Notes under the pieces: generated by a model | Told to the model about the DNA's origin: nothing | Database searches by the model: none | Seen by the model: only the letters and a program-made list of their open reading frames with translations | Position numbers and translations under genes: made by a program | Assembly: GCF_003586305.1 (NCBI RefSeq) | Contig: NZ_QXJI01000001.1 | Location: forward strand, 1,488,001-1,552,000 | Direction of reading: 5' to 3' | From: Cognatilysobacter tabacisoli | GTDB taxonomy: Bacteria; Pseudomonadota; Gammaproteobacteria; Xanthomonadales; Xanthomonadaceae | Length of the DNA: 64,000 bases | Shown: positions 10,659-20,960 of the stretch, piece by piece | How the letters are laid out: each line of letters starts with the position of its first letter | How positions within the stretch are numbered: position 1 is the stretch's first letter

Positions 10659-10690
10659 CCGCCGGCTCGACGCCATCGGTTCGACGACGA

Positions 10691-10714
10691 CGCCCCGGCA
10701 CGCCGGGGCGTTTT
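10691..10714 (+). terminator. Rho-independent terminator of glsB-like gene
   Basis: Perfect 8-bp stem CGCCCCGG-CACG-CCGGGGCG followed by TTTT, 32 nt after the stop. The T tract is only on the plus side, so it serves the glsB-like gene and not the convergent cysNC. Confidence 0.88.
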
Positions 10715-10742
10715 CGTTGGCGCGCCGCGACGGGCCGCGCGG

Positions 10743-12647
10743 TCAGGCCAGCAGGCGGTCCACCACGCGCTGGGCCAGCACGTCGGCCGACTCGTGCACG
10801 GTGTCGAGCACCAGCTCGGCCGCTTCGGGCACCTCGTACGGCGAGTCGATGCCGGTGAAGTTCGGGATCTGGCCCGCACGCGCCTTCGCGTACAGCCCCT
10901 TGGCATCGCGCTGCTCGGCCACGGCCAGCGGCGTGTCCACGTAGACCTCGACGAACTCGCCCGGGTCGAACAGCGCGCGCGCCAGCCGGCGCTCGGCGCG
11001 GAACGGCGAGATGAAGCTGACCAGCACGATCAGGCCGGCATCGGTCATCAGCCGCGCGACCTCGGCGACGCGGCGGACGTTTTCGACCCGGTCCTCGGCG
11101 GTGAAGCCCAAGTCCTTGTTGAGGCCGTGGCGCACGTTGTCGCCATCGAGGATGTAGGTGTGGTGGCCGAGCGCGTGCAGCTTCTTCTCGACCAGGTTGG
11201 CGATGGTCGACTTGCCCGAGCCCGACAGGCCGGTGAACCACGCGCAGCGCGGCACCTGCGCCTTGCTGCGCGCGCGCGCGGCCTTGTCGACGTCGACGTG
11301 CTGCCAGTGGATGTTTCCGGCGCGGCGCAGCGCGAAGTCGATCGTGCCGGCGGCGACCGTGGCGTTGCTCTGCCGGTCGATCAGCACGAACCCGCCGAGC
11401 GCGCGGTTGTCTGCGTACGCCTCGAACGGCACCGCGTGGTCGAGGTACAGGTTGCAGACGCCGACCTCGTTGAGCTCCAGGTGCTTGGCCGCCAGATGCT
11501 CCTGCGTGTTGACGTCGACCCGGTGCTTGATCTCGGTGACGCTGGCGCTGACGGTGCGCGCGCCGAGCTTCAGCCAGTACGGCCGGCCCGGCAGCAGGCG
11601 CTGCTCGCCCAGCCACAGGACATGCGCGGCGAACTGGTCGGCCACCTGCGGCGGATGCTGCGCGCTGGCGATGAGATCGCCGCGGCTGGCGTCGACCTCG
11701 TCGGTGAGCGTCAGCGTCACCGCGTGTCCCTCGCGCGCGACGTCGAGATCGCCGTCGGCGGTGACGATCCGCGCGACGCGCGAGCGCCGTCCCGACGGCA
11801 GCACCACGACTTCGTCGCCGGGGCGCACCGCGCCGGCCGCGACCGTGCCGGCGAAGCCGCGGAAATCGGTGCTCGCCTGGGTGCGGTTGGGCCGGTTGAC
11901 CCACTGCACCGGAAGGCGGAAGCCCACGTCGGTCCCGCCGCGTGCAGGATCGACGGACTCCAGCCATTCCAGCAGCGCCGGCCCGTCGTACCACGGCGTG
12001 CGCGCCGAGCGCTGCAGCAGGTTGTCGCCGTCGAGCGCCGACAGCGGCACCGCGGTGACGTCGGCGATGCCGAGCTGCGTAGCCAGCGCGCGGTACTCCG
12101 CGACGATCGCCTCGTACACGTCCCGGTCGAAGCCGACCAGGTCCATCTTGTTGACCGCCAGCGCAACGTGGCGGATGCCGAGCAGCGAGACGATGTAGCT
12201 GTGCCGGCGGGTCTGCGTCAGCAGGCCCTTGCGCGCGTCGACCAGCACCACCGCGACATCCGCGGTCGAGGCGCCGGTCGCCATGTTTCGCGTGTACTGC
12301 TCGTGGCCCGGGCAGTCGGCGACGATGAACTTGCGCCGCTCGGTGCTGAAGAAGCGGTACGCCACGTCGATCGTGATGCCCTGCTCGCGCTCGGCGGCGA
12401 GGCCGTCGAGCAGCAGCGCGTAGTCGATGTTGTCGCCCTGCGTGCCGTGGCGCCGGCTGTCGGCACCGAGCGCGGCCAGCTGGTCCTCGAACAGGCCGCG
12501 CGTGTCGTGCAGCAGCCGGCCGATCAGCGTGCTCTTGCCGTCGTCGACGCTGCCGCAGGTGATGAAGCGCAGCAGGCCCTTGGTTTCGTGCTGCTGCAGG
12601 TAGGCGGCGACGGCGGCGGTCGCATCGCGGGTGCCGGTCGCGGCCAT
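10743..12647 (-). CDS. cysNC: Bifunctional sulfate adenylyltransferase GTPase subunit / APS kinase CysNC
   Basis: 634-residue fusion. Residues about 1-440 are the CysN GTPase that powers ATP sulfurylase: P-loop [14 protein letters not shown] (32-45), switch [19 protein letters not shown] and NKMDLVGFD, followed by beta-barrel domains. Residues about 455-634 are the CysC APS kinase: second P-loop [14 protein letters not shown] (about 470), [17 protein letters not shown] and [10 protein letters not shown]. Together with CysD it makes APS and then PAPS in the cytoplasm. The start overlaps the cysD stop by one base (TGATG), so translation is coupled. The fusion is common in Xanthomonadaceae and some pseudomonads. 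Confidence 0.97.
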   Translation of the reverse strand: MAATGTRDATAAVAAYLQQHETKGLLRFITCGSVDDGKSTLIGRLLHDTRGLFEDQLAALGADSRRHGTQGDNIDYALLLDGLAAEREQGITIDVAYRFFSTERRKFIVADCPGHEQYTRNMATGASTADVAVVLVDARKGLLTQTRRHSYIVSLLGIRHVALAVNKMDLVGFDRDVYEAIVAEYRALATQLGIADVTAVPLSALDGDNLLQRSARTPWYDGPALLEWLESVDPARGGTDVGFRLPVQWVNRPNRTQASTDFRGFAGTVAAGAVRPGDEVVVLPSGRRSRVARIVTADGDLDVAREGHAVTLTLTDEVDASRGDLIASAQHPPQVADQFAAHVLWLGEQRLLPGRPYWLKLGARTVSASVTEIKHRVDVNTQEHLAAKHLELNEVGVCNLYLDHAVPFEAYADNRALGGFVLIDRQSNATVAAGTIDFALRRAGNIHWQHVDVDKAARARSKAQVPRCAWFTGLSGSGKSTIANLVEKKLHALGHHTYILDGDNVRHGLNKDLGFTAEDRVENVRRVAEVARLMTDAGLIVLVSFISPFRAERRLARALFDPGEFVEVYVDTPLAVAEQRDAKGLYAKARAGQIPNFTGIDSPYEVPEAAELVLDTVHESADVLAQRVVDRLLA

Positions 12648-13555
12648 CAGAAGTAGCCCTCCTGCTTCTTCTTCTCCATCGACGCCGACGGGTCGTGGTC
12701 GATGACCCGCCCCTGCCGTTCGGACGTCGTCGCCACCAGCATCTCGGCGATGACCTTCTCCAGCGTATCGGCATCGGATTCGACCGCGCCGGTCAGCGGG
12801 TAGCAGCCGAGGGTGCGGAAGCGCACGCGGCGCAGCGCGGGCTGCTCGCCGTCGCGCAGCGGCAGGCGCTCGTCGTCGACCAGGATCAGTGCTCCATCGC
12901 GTTCGACCACCGGCCGCTCGGCGGCCAGGTACAGCGACGGCACCGGGATCCTCTCGCGGTAGATGTACAGCCACACGTCGAGCTCGGTCCAGTTCGAGAT
13001 CGGGAACACGCGCACCGACTCGCCGGCGTGGATGCGCGTGTTGTAGAGGTTCCAGAGTTCCGGGCGCTGGTTCTTCGGATCCCAGCGGTGCTGCGCATTA
13101 CGGAACGAGAAGATCCGCTCCTTCGCGCGGGACTTCTCCTCGTCGCGACGCGCACCGCCGATCGCCGCGTCGAAGCCGTGCCGGTCCAGCGCCTGCTTCA
13201 GCGCCTGCGTCTTCATCACGTCGGTGTGCACGGTGGCGCCGTGGGTGATCGGCCCGATGCCCTGGGCGACGCCGTCGGGGTTGGTGTGCACGTGCAGTTC
13301 GATGCCGGTTTCCGCGGCGCGGCGGTCGCGGAACGCGATCATCTCGCGGAACTTCCAGCCGGTGTCGACGTGCAGCAGCGGAATGGGCGGCCGCGCCGGA
13401 TGGAACGCCTTCTGCAGTAGGTGCAGCAGCACCGAGCTGTCCTTGCCGATCGAGTACAGCATCACCGGGTGGCGGAAGCCGGCCGCCACCTCGCGCAGGA
13501 TGTGGATGGCCTCGGCTTCGAGGCGGTCGAGGTGGGACAGGGTCGGCAGCGGCAT
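12647..13555 (-). CDS. cysD: Sulfate adenylyltransferase small subunit CysD
   Basis: 302-residue catalytic subunit of ATP sulfurylase, same length as the E. coli protein. It has the PP-loop pyrophosphatase motif [12 protein letters not shown], and [20 protein letters not shown] and [16 protein letters not shown] conserved in the family; it ends with the typical EKKKQEGYF. It transfers AMP to sulfate, driven by CysN GTP hydrolysis. First gene of the cysD-cysNC operon, divergent from cysJIH across 234 nt. Confidence 0.97.
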   Translation of the reverse strand: MPLPTLSHLDRLEAEAIHILREVAAGFRHPVMLYSIGKDSSVLLHLLQKAFHPARPPIPLLHVDTGWKFREMIAFRDRRAAETGIELHVHTNPDGVAQGIGPITHGATVHTDVMKTQALKQALDRHGFDAAIGGARRDEEKSRAKERIFSFRNAQHRWDPKNQRPELWNLYNTRIHAGESVRVFPISNWTELDVWLYIYRERIPVPSLYLAAERPVVERDGALILVDDERLPLRDGEQPALRRVRFRTLGCYPLTGAVESDADTLEKVIAEMLVATTSERQGRVIDHDPSASMEKKKQEGYF

Positions 13556-13703
13556 CGGACTCGGCGGCAGGACTCGGGTTCAGCGGTGCGGAGGAGCGGA
13601 AGACGGCAGATCTGCGCACCTTCCAGCCGTCGAAGCGGCGGCGCGTCGCCCGCCGTCCGCGCAGTATCGTGGCTCGCTGGCCGACGGCAAAGGCGCGTGC
13701 CGA

Positions 13704-13717
13704 GCATAAGCGCATAA
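13704..13717. promoter_or_regulatory. GCATAA direct repeat in the cysD-cysJ divergent region
   Basis: GCATAAGC-GCATAA: two GCATAA copies with an 8-bp period, the most AT-rich spot in the 234-nt divergent spacer between cysD and cysJ. The octamer GCATAAGC occurs again, inverted, between cysB and cysG at 19339. A CysB-type LysR site is plausible but not proven. Confidence 0.4.
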
Positions 13718-13789
13718 CGACGCGTCCTTTCCGCATTGTGCCGGGCCTGCCCAGACTGGCGCGGTCCTCCTTTCCAGGCCGCCGCCGCG

Positions 13790-15670
13790 ATGTCCGCCCC
13801 CGCGCTGTCCACCGCCCTGCCCGCCCCGGCGCCGCCCGCGCCGATGTCGAGCGAGCAGGCCGACCTGCTGCGGCGGCTGACCGACGGCCTCGACGGCGCG
13901 GGCCTGTGGTTCCTGTCCGGCTACGCGGCCGGACTGGCGCGCGGGCAGACGCAGTCCCACCCTCGCCCGATTCCAATTCCGACCACCGCGGTCGACGCGC
14001 CCGCCGTCGCGCGCCTGACCGTCGTCTACGGCAGCCAGACCGGAAACGCGCGGCGGCTCGCGGAGGCGCTCGCGCAGCAGGTGGAAGCGGCCGGGCTGCC
14101 GGTCCGCCTGCTGCGCGCCGACGCCTACGCCACGCGCGAACTGAAGGACGAGACCCACCTGGCGATCGTCATCAGCACCCAGGGCGACGGCGACCCGCCG
14201 GACGACGCGCGGGCGCTGGTCGAGTTCATCACCGGGAAGCGCGCGCCCGCCCTGCCCGCGCTGCGCTATGCGGTGTTCGGGCTCGGCGATTCGAGCTACC
14301 CGCAGTTCTGCGCGATCGGACGGCGGCTCGACGCGCGGCTGGCCGAGCTCGGCGCGCAGCCGTGGTTGCCGCGCGTCGACGCCGACCTCGACGTCGAGAC
14401 GCCGGCCGGCCCGTGGATCGAGCAGCTGCTGACCCAAGCGCGCGACGCGCTGCGGCCGGGCACGCCGCCGGCGTCGGTGACGCCGCTGCGGCCGCACGTC
14501 GCCTCCGTCGCCGTGCACCGCCGCGACCAACCGTTCCACGCCCAAGTGCTGGCCAACCAGCGGATCACCGGGCGCGGGTCAGACCGCGATGTGCGCCATG
14601 TCGAGCTGTCGCTGGACGGCGCCGGGCTGCACTACGAACCCGGCGACGCGCTCGGCGTGTGGCCGGTCAATCCGCCGGCGCTGGTCGAGGCGGTGCTCGA
14701 CAAGCTCGGGCTCGACGGCAACGCGGCGGTCGCGCACGCCGGCGACACCCTGCCGCTGTGCGAGTGGCTTTCGCGCAGGCGCGAGCTGACCCGGCTGAGC
14801 CGGCCGTTCGTCGCCGCGCACGCCGCGCACGCGCGCAGCGAGGTGCTGAACCGGCTGCTCGCGCCGGACCAGGCGACCGCGTTCGCGCAGCTGTTGAACC
14901 GCGAGCAGCTGATCGACCTGCTGCGCGCGCACCCGGCGGCATGGAGCGCCGACGAGCTGGTGGCCGCGCTGCGACCGCTCGCGCCGCGCCTGTACTCGAT
15001 CGCCTCGAGCCGCAAGCACGTCGGCGACGAAGCGCACCTGACCGTGGCGCATGTCGAATACGCCGTCGACGGCGATCCGCGCTGGGGCGCGGCGTCGCAC
15101 TTCCTCGCCTCGCGCGCGGACGGCGAGCGCGTACCCGTGTTCGTCGAGGCCAACGAGCGCTTCCGCCTGCCGGGCGATCCGGCGCGCGACGTGGTGATGA
15201 TCGGCCCGGGCACCGGCGTGGCGCCGTTCCGCGGATTCGTGCAGGAGCGTGCGGCGATCGGCGCGAGCGGGCGGCACTGGCTGCTGTTCGGCAATCCGCA
15301 CGCGCGCAGCGATTTCCTCTACCAGCTGGAATGGCAGGACGCGCTGCGGCGCGGCCAGCTGCACCGGCTCGATCTGGCGTTCTCGCGCGATCGCACGCCA
15401 GCCCATGCACCACAAAGGGCGCATTCGCCCAGCGACGCCGGCGCGAAGGTCTACGTCCAGCATCGCCTGCGCGAGCACGGCCGTACGCTGTTCGACTGGC
15501 TCGAAAGTGGCGCGCACCTGTACGTCTGCGGCGCGGTCGCGATGGGCCGCGACGTGCACGCGACGCTGCTCGACGTCGTGCGCCAGCACGGCGGCCGCTC
15601 CGACGACGACGCCGCCGACTACCTCAACGCCCTGCAGGCTCAGGGCCGCTACGCGCGGGATGTCTACTGA
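13790..15670 (+). CDS. cysJ: Sulfite reductase [NADPH] flavoprotein alpha subunit CysJ
   Basis: 626-residue diflavin reductase. It has an N-terminal flavodoxin domain ([20 protein letters not shown] loops [12 protein letters not shown] and [12 protein letters not shown]). The FAD domain has [10 protein letters not shown] and ASHFLASR. The NADPH domain has [15 protein letters not shown] and [13 protein letters not shown], ending YARDVY. It passes electrons from NADPH through FAD and FMN to the CysI siroheme enzyme. About 25 residues longer than E. coli CysJ, mainly from an Ala/Pro-rich N-terminus; ATG 13790 has no strong ribosome site and MSSEQ about 18 codons later is an alternative start. 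Followed by cysI after 31 nt. Confidence 0.96.
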   Translation: MSAPALSTALPAPAPPAPMSSEQADLLRRLTDGLDGAGLWFLSGYAAGLARGQTQSHPRPIPIPTTAVDAPAVARLTVVYGSQTGNARRLAEALAQQVEAAGLPVRLLRADAYATRELKDETHLAIVISTQGDGDPPDDARALVEFITGKRAPALPALRYAVFGLGDSSYPQFCAIGRRLDARLAELGAQPWLPRVDADLDVETPAGPWIEQLLTQARDALRPGTPPASVTPLRPHVASVAVHRRDQPFHAQVLANQRITGRGSDRDVRHVELSLDGAGLHYEPGDALGVWPVNPPALVEAVLDKLGLDGNAAVAHAGDTLPLCEWLSRRRELTRLSRPFVAAHAAHARSEVLNRLLAPDQATAFAQLLNREQLIDLLRAHPAAWSADELVAALRPLAPRLYSIASSRKHVGDEAHLTVAHVEYAVDGDPRWGAASHFLASRADGERVPVFVEANERFRLPGDPARDVVMIGPGTGVAPFRGFVQERAAIGASGRHWLLFGNPHARSDFLYQLEWQDALRRGQLHRLDLAFSRDRTPAHAPQRAHSPSDAGAKVYVQHRLREHGRTLFDWLESGAHLYVCGAVAMGRDVHATLLDVVRQHGGRSDDDAADYLNALQAQGRYARDVY

Positions 15671-15701
15671 TGGCCCGCGCACGCACCGGACAGCCCGCGC
15701 A

Positions 15702-17429
15702 ATGAGCACGCACTCCGTCGAGGACATCAAGCACGGCAGCGGCCGCCTGCGCGGCACGCTGCTGCAATCGCTCGCCGACCCGGTCACCGGCGCGCTGGCC
15801 GAGGCCGACCAGACGCTGATCAAGTACCACGGCAGCTACCAGCAGGACGACCGCGACCTGCGCGAGGAGCGCCGCCAGCAGAAGCTCGAGCCTGCCCACA
15901 GCTTCATGATCCGCACGCGCACGCCCGGCGGCGTGGTCACGCCACGGCAGTGGCTGCAGCTCGACGCGATCGCCACGAGCTACGCCGAGCGCGGGCTGCG
16001 CATCACCACCCGCCAGGCGTTCCAGCTGCACGGCGTGGTCAAGGGCGAGCTGAAGCCAACGATGCAGGCGATCAACGCGGCCCTCATCGACACGCTCGCC
16101 GCGTGCGGCGACGTCAACCGCAACGTCGCCGTCGCGGCCAACCCGCACGCCTCGGCCGCGCACGCGCAGGTGTTCGCGCACGCCGCGGCGCTGTCGGAGC
16201 ACCTGCTGCCGAACACCCGCGCGTACTACGAGATCTGGCTCGACGAGGAGAAGGTCGCCGACAGCGGCGCGGAGGCCGAGCCGATCTACGGCGCCGCCTA
16301 CCTGCCGCGCAAGTTCAAGATCGGCTTCGCGGTGCCGCCGACCAACGACGTCGACGTGTTCGCGCAGGACCTGGGCTACATCGCCGTGCTCGACGACGCC
16401 GGCGCGCTGCTCGGCTACAACGTCACCGTCGGCGGCGGCATGGGCGCGACCCACGGGGACCCGGAGACCTACCCGCGGCTGGGCGACGTCATCGGCTTCG
16501 TCGCCCCCGGCGACGTGATCGCGATCGGCGAGGCCGTCGTGACCACCCAGCGCGACTGGGGCAACCGCGCGGTGCGCAAGCGCGCGCGGCTGAAATACAC
16601 GATCGACGACCGCGGGCTGGACGCGTTCAAGGCCGAGGTCGAGCGCCGCAGCGCGGTGACGTTCGCGCCGGCGCGCGCGTTCGCGTTCGCGCACAACGGC
16701 GACCGCTTCGGCTGGGTCGACGGCGACGACGGGCGCGCGCACCTGACCCTGCGCATCGTGTCCGGCCGCGTCTGGGACCGCGACGGCGAACAGGCGCTGA
16801 CCGGCCTGCGCGCGATCGCGGCCCGGCTGGTCGACACCGGCGCCGAGCCCACGCCTGCGCAGTTCAGGCTCACGCCGAACCAGAACCTCGTCATCGCCAA
16901 CGTCGCTGCCGGCGACCGCGCCGACGTCGACGCGCTGGTCGCGCGTTATCGCCTCGACGAGCACGCGACCGCGTCGCCGCTGCGACTGAACGCGATTGCC
17001 TGCGTCGCGCTGCCGACCTGCGGGCTGGCGATGGCCGAGGCCGAACGCTACCTGCCCGACTTCGTCGCACGGTTCGACGCGCTGCTCGCGCGCCACGGCC
17101 TGCGCGACGCGCCGATCCACCTGCGCATCAGCGGCTGCCCGAACGGCTGCTCGCGCCCGTACCTCGGCGAGGTCGCGCTGGTCGGCAAGGCGCCGGGCCG
17201 CTACAACCTGATGCTCGGCGCCGACCACCGCGGCCAGCGGCTCAACGCGCTGTACCGCGAGAACATCGACGAGGCCGCGACCCTGGCCGCGCTCGACCCG
17301 CTGCTGGCCGATTACGCCGCGCAGCGCCACGACGCCGAACGCTTCGGCGACTTCCTGGTTCGTAGCGGGGTGGTCGCCACCGGCGTGGTCGCGCCGCGGC
17401 GGACCCTCGACCTGGAGCTGGTGGCATGA
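15702..17429 (+). CDS. cysI: Sulfite reductase [NADPH] hemoprotein beta subunit CysI
   Basis: 575-residue siroheme/[4Fe-4S] enzyme that reduces sulfite to sulfide by six electrons. The cluster and siroheme-bridging cysteines are in [18 protein letters not shown] and [16 protein letters not shown]; substrate-binding arginines are expected in [12 protein letters not shown]. Full family length. Siroheme should come from CysG encoded 2 kb downstream. The stop overlaps the cysH start by ATGA, so cysJIH forms one coupled operon. Confidence 0.97.
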   Translation: MSTHSVEDIKHGSGRLRGTLLQSLADPVTGALAEADQTLIKYHGSYQQDDRDLREERRQQKLEPAHSFMIRTRTPGGVVTPRQWLQLDAIATSYAERGLRITTRQAFQLHGVVKGELKPTMQAINAALIDTLAACGDVNRNVAVAANPHASAAHAQVFAHAAALSEHLLPNTRAYYEIWLDEEKVADSGAEAEPIYGAAYLPRKFKIGFAVPPTNDVDVFAQDLGYIAVLDDAGALLGYNVTVGGGMGATHGDPETYPRLGDVIGFVAPGDVIAIGEAVVTTQRDWGNRAVRKRARLKYTIDDRGLDAFKAEVERRSAVTFAPARAFAFAHNGDRFGWVDGDDGRAHLTLRIVSGRVWDRDGEQALTGLRAIAARLVDTGAEPTPAQFRLTPNQNLVIANVAAGDRADVDALVARYRLDEHATASPLRLNAIACVALPTCGLAMAEAERYLPDFVARFDALLARHGLRDAPIHLRISGCPNGCSRPYLGEVALVGKAPGRYNLMLGADHRGQRLNALYRENIDEAATLAALDPLLADYAAQRHDAERFGDFLVRSGVVATGVVAPRRTLDLELVA

Positions 17430-18172
17430 GCCCCCCCGACCCGCTGACCGCGGCCGAAGCGCCCGCCGCGCTGTCCGAACTCAACCGCTGGCTGGCGCGC
17501 CAGACCGCGACGCAGCGCGTCGAGTGGGCGCTGGCCAACCTCGCCGGCGAACACGCGCTGTCGTCGAGCTTCGGCGCGCAGGCCGCGGTGTCGCTGCACC
17601 TGGCCACGCGCGTACGCGCCGACCTGCCGGTGATCCTGGTCGACACCGGCTACCTGTTTCCCGAGACGTACCGCTTCGTCGACACGCTGACGGAGCGGCT
17701 GGCGCTGAACCTGAAGGTGTACCGGCCGCAGATCGGCATCGCGTGGATGGAGGCGCGGATGGGCCGGCTGTGGGAGGACGGGGTCGACGGCATCACCCGC
17801 TACAACCGGCTGCGCAAGGTCGAACCGATGCAGCGCGCGCTGCGCGAGCTCGGCGTGCGCACCTGGATCGCCGGGCTGCGCCGCAGCCAGAGCGCGAGCC
17901 GCGCCGGCATCGAGTTCCTCGAGCTGCGCGACGGCCGCTGGAAGCTGCATCCACTCGCCGACTGGAGCGACCGCGACGTGTGGCAGTACCTGCAGCAGCA
18001 CGACCTGCCGTACCACCCGCTCTGGCACGAGGGCTTCGTTTCGATCGGCGACGTGCACACCACGCGCCGGCTGGAGCCGGGCATGAACGACGACGACACC
18101 CGCTTCTTCGGGCTCAAGCGCGAGTGCGGGCTGCACGAGGACTGGGGCGCCGACGCCGGGCAGGCCGCTTAG
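17426..18172 (+). CDS. cysH: Phosphoadenosine phosphosulfate reductase CysH
   Basis: 248-residue PAPS reductase with the PP-loop region [15 protein letters not shown] and the catalytic C-terminal [10 protein letters not shown] (single active-site cysteine). The extra cysteine pairs that bind [4Fe-4S] in plant-type APS reductases are absent, so PAPS is the expected substrate. This agrees with the presence of a CysC kinase domain in CysNC. Electrons come from thioredoxin or glutaredoxin. The start overlaps the cysI stop (ATGA). Confidence 0.96.
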   Translation: MSPPDPLTAAEAPAALSELNRWLARQTATQRVEWALANLAGEHALSSSFGAQAAVSLHLATRVRADLPVILVDTGYLFPETYRFVDTLTERLALNLKVYRPQIGIAWMEARMGRLWEDGVDGITRYNRLRKVEPMQRALRELGVRTWIAGLRRSQSASRAGIEFLELRDGRWKLHPLADWSDRDVWQYLQQHDLPYHPLWHEGFVSIGDVHTTRRLEPGMNDDDTRFFGLKRECGLHEDWGADAGQAA

Positions 18173-18210
18173 CGCGCCGGGGCGCCCACGCGTTGTGCCC
18201 GCTGACCATG

Positions 18211-18250
18211 GCGGGCCGGCGCGCGTCGCCGGTGGCTGGCGCCGGCCCGC
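18211..18250. terminator. Large GC hairpin between convergent cysH and cysB-type genes
   Basis: Perfect 12-bp inverted repeat GCGGGCCGGCGC ... GCGCCGGCCCGC with a 16-nt loop, in the 87-nt gap between two convergent genes. There is no T tract on either side, so it may be a U-less bidirectional terminator or an mRNA-end stabiliser. Confidence 0.5.
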
Positions 18251-18259
18251 AGTGCCGCG

Positions 18260-19246
18260 CTAGACGCTGATCGACTGGCCCAGTTCGGCCCAGCTCGGCG
18301 GCGCCGGCCAGTCGGCCTCGCTGTTGCCGGCCAGCACGCGGCGCAGGTCGTGGCGGTCGAGCTGCGGCGCCAGCGCGGTCAGCAGGTCGAGCGTGTAGTC
18401 GCGCAGTACCCGTTCGCGCGGCAGCACCGCCCACGCGATGCAGGCCGGGATCGCGTCCGGCGCCGGCAGCGCCACGAGGTCGGCATCGTCGACCGGGCTG
18501 ACCGCCATTTCGGCCAGCAGGCCGACGCCGAGTCCGGCGCGCACGTAGGTCTTGATCAGGTCCGCGTCGCGCGCGGTCATTGCCAGCTGCGGCACGCGGC
18601 CGCTCTCGGCGAACGCGCGGCGCAGCGAGGAGTCCGGGCGGATCGACGATTCGTAGCTGACCAGCGGGTGCGCGGCCAGCTGTGCGAGCGTCGGCGGGGT
18701 AGCGGCGCGCGCGAGCGGGTGCGCCTTCGGCACCAGCACCACGCGCTGCCAGCGGAACAGCGGCACGGCGACGCCGCCGGTGGGCACGTCGCCGGCGCTG
18801 CTGATCAGCGCGCAGTCGGCCTCGCCGCGGACGAGCAGGTCGAGCACCTCGCCTTCGCCGCTGGGCTGCAGGTGCACCGTGACGCCGGGGTAGGCCTGCT
18901 TCACGCGGGCGATCGCGGCCGGCAGCACGAAGCGCGCCTGGGTGTGCGTGGTGGCCAGCACCAGCCGGCCCTGGCCGTCGCGGCGCTGGTTGGCGGCGTA
19001 CGAGCGGATGTTGCCGGCCTCCGACAGCAGCCGCCGCGTGTGCAGCAGCACCTGCTGGCCGGCCGGCGTCACCGAGTCGAGGCTCCGCCCCTTGCGGGCG
19101 AACAGCAGGAAGCCGAGTTCGTCCTCGAGCTGCTTGAGCTGCTTGGACAGGCCGGGCTGGGTGGCGTGCACGCGCTCGGCGGCGACGGTGATGTTCAGTC
19201 CGGCGTCGACGATCGCGGCGAAGTAGCGCAGCTGGGTCAGGGTCAT
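18260..19246 (-). CDS. cysB: LysR-type regulator of the CysB/Cbl group
   Basis: 328-residue LysR transcription factor. The N-terminal helix-turn-helix (MTLTQLRYFAAIVDA, ATQPGLSKQLKQLEDELGF, FARKGRSLDSVTPAG) matches CysB/Cbl. A substrate-binding domain follows, with TTHTQARFVLPAAI and a ligand pocket region SYESSIRPDSSLRRAF. CysB senses O-/N-acetylserine and activates sulfur assimilation genes, which flank it on both sides. I start at ATG 19246, at the first conserved residue; an in-frame ATG 42 nt upstream would add 14 residues. It is convergent with cysH and divergent from cysG. Confidence 0.9.
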   Translation of the reverse strand: MTLTQLRYFAAIVDAGLNITVAAERVHATQPGLSKQLKQLEDELGFLLFARKGRSLDSVTPAGQQVLLHTRRLLSEAGNIRSYAANQRRDGQGRLVLATTHTQARFVLPAAIARVKQAYPGVTVHLQPSGEGEVLDLLVRGEADCALISSAGDVPTGGVAVPLFRWQRVVLVPKAHPLARAATPPTLAQLAAHPLVSYESSIRPDSSLRRAFAESGRVPQLAMTARDADLIKTYVRAGLGVGLLAEMAVSPVDDADLVALPAPDAIPACIAWAVLPRERVLRDYTLDLLTALAPQLDRHDLRRVLAGNSEADWPAPPSWAELGQSISV

Positions 19247-19338
19247 CGGGGCGATCGCGCGGGCGGCGGGGAATATCCATCCCTTCATGCAGATGGAACG
19301 ATGAAACTAACGGGCCCGGGGGCCGGTGTCCAGCTTCG

Positions 19339-19346
19339 GCTTATGC
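19339..19346. promoter_or_regulatory. GCTTATGC element between cysB-type gene and cysG
   Basis: Reverse complement of the GCATAAGC octamer found in the cysD-cysJ spacer; lies mid-way between two divergent genes. Possible CysB half-site. Confidence 0.35.
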
Positions 19347-19393
19347 CCTGCGCGCATGAGGCCACAACGCCGCGTCAGTTCCGGCGCCCCGGG

Positions 19394-19410
19394 CGCAACG
19401 CTAGGTTGCG
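19394..19410. repeat. Inverted repeat CGCAAC-N5-GTTGCG before cysG
   Basis: Perfect 6-bp arms, 24 nt upstream of the cysG ATG. Related GCAACG inverted repeats occur at 44433-44449 and 62224-62242. Operator or leader hairpin; undecided. Confidence 0.4.
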
Positions 19411-19434
19411 GGCCTCCGCCCCAGATCGACGCCG

Positions 19435-20919
19435 ATGCCCGCCGCCCTTTTTCCGCTGTTCGTCGACCTGCGCGACCGGCCCATCCTGGTGGTCGGCGGC
19501 GGCGCGGTGGCGTGGCGCAAGGTCACGGCGCTGGTCGACGCCGGCGCGCTCGTCCGCGTCGGCGCGCCGGCGCTGGAGCCGCGGCTGGCGCAGCTGGCGG
19601 CGCAGGGACGGATTACCCACCTGCGCGGACCGTTCGAACCGGCCTGGCTCGACGGGGTGTGGCTCGCGACCGCGGCCACCGACGACCCCGCCGTGAACCG
19701 CGCCGTTGCCGACGCCGGCGCCGCGCGCCGCGTCTGGGTCAACGCCGTCGACGACGTCGCCGCGTGCAGCGCGCACGTGCCGGCGCGGATCGAGCGCGGC
19801 CCGCTGCAGATCGCGATCTCCAGCGGCGGCGGCGCGCCGATGCTGGCCCGGCACCTGCGCGAGCGCCTCGAAACCCAGCTCGACGACGGCCTCGGCGCGC
19901 TGGCCGCGCTGCTGTCGCGCGAGCGGCAGCGCGTTCGCGCCCGTCTGCCGGACCTGGCCGCACGCCGGCGGTTTTTCGACGCGGTCCTCGCCGGCCCGGT
20001 GCCCGACCTGCTGCGCAGCGGCGCGGCCCTGACGGCGCAGCGCGCGTTCGATCGAACCTTGAATGACGCCGCGGACGCCGCGGGAGAGACCGCCGCGCGC
20101 GGCCGCGTCGCGCTGGTCGGCGCCGGCCCCGGCGACGCCGGCCTGCTGACGCTGCGCGCGCTGCGCCTGCTCAACGAGGCCGACGTGATCCTGCACGACC
20201 GGCTGGTCAGCGACGACGTGCTCGCGCTGGCGCGGCGCGACGCCGAGCGCATCGGCGTCGGCAAGCAGGCCGGCGGCGCGCACACGCCTCAGTCCGCGAT
20301 CCACGCGCTGATGATCGAGCACGCCCTCGCCGGCAAGCGCGTGGTGCGGCTCAAGGGCGGCGACGGCTTCGTGTTCGGCCGCGGCGGCGAGGAGCTCGAG
20401 GCGCTGCGCGCGCACGGCATCGATTACGAAGTGGTGCCCGGCATCACCGCGGCGCTCGCGTGCGGCGCGTACGCCGGCATCCCGCTCACGCACCGCGACC
20501 ACGCGCAGTCGGTGCGCCTGGTGACCGCGCACTGCCGCGACTCGGACGATGCTCTGGACTGGGCCGCGCTCGCGCAGGACCGGCAGACGCTGGCGTTCTA
20601 CATGGGCGTGGCCGGTCTCGACCGCGTGCGCGACCGCCTGCTCGCCCACGGGCGCGGCGCCGACACGCCGTTCGCGCTGGTCGAGAACGGCTCGCGCCCG
20701 GACCAGCGCGTCGTCGTCGGCACGCTGCAGGAGCTGCCGGACCTGGCCGCCGCGCACGGCGTGCAGTCGCCGGCGCTGCTGGTGGTCGGCGAGGTCGCCG
20801 CGCTGGCGACGTCGCTGCACTGGTTCGGCGCGGCGCCACTGGGCCCGGCTGCGTTGCCGGACGCGATGACGGCCGATGCGGTTGCCGCGCCCGATGCCGC
20901 GCTGGCGGAAGCCGCCTGA
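19435..20919 (+). CDS. cysG: Siroheme synthase CysG (trifunctional)
   Basis: 494-residue fusion. Residues 1 to about 210 are the precorrin-2 dehydrogenase/sirohydrochlorin ferrochelatase part: NAD-binding [13 protein letters not shown], and [16 protein letters not shown]. Residues about 222-470 are uroporphyrinogen-III C-methyltransferase (SUMT): [53 protein letters not shown] and YMGVAGL. It turns uroporphyrinogen III into siroheme, the cofactor of CysI. Placement between the cysB-type gene and cysK fits that role. The end is a dispensable-looking Ala-rich tail. cysK follows after 41 nt, probably on the same transcript. Confidence 0.96.
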   Translation: MPAALFPLFVDLRDRPILVVGGGAVAWRKVTALVDAGALVRVGAPALEPRLAQLAAQGRITHLRGPFEPAWLDGVWLATAATDDPAVNRAVADAGAARRVWVNAVDDVAACSAHVPARIERGPLQIAISSGGGAPMLARHLRERLETQLDDGLGALAALLSRERQRVRARLPDLAARRRFFDAVLAGPVPDLLRSGAALTAQRAFDRTLNDAADAAGETAARGRVALVGAGPGDAGLLTLRALRLLNEADVILHDRLVSDDVLALARRDAERIGVGKQAGGAHTPQSAIHALMIEHALAGKRVVRLKGGDGFVFGRGGEELEALRAHGIDYEVVPGITAALACGAYAGIPLTHRDHAQSVRLVTAHCRDSDDALDWAALAQDRQTLAFYMGVAGLDRVRDRLLAHGRGADTPFALVENGSRPDQRVVVGTLQELPDLAAAHGVQSPALLVVGEVAALATSLHWFGAAPLGPAALPDAMTADAVAAPDAALAEAA

Positions 20920-20960
20920 CCGCCGCCCCGTTCCACCCCTCCTCTTCCCCGGAACCCTCC

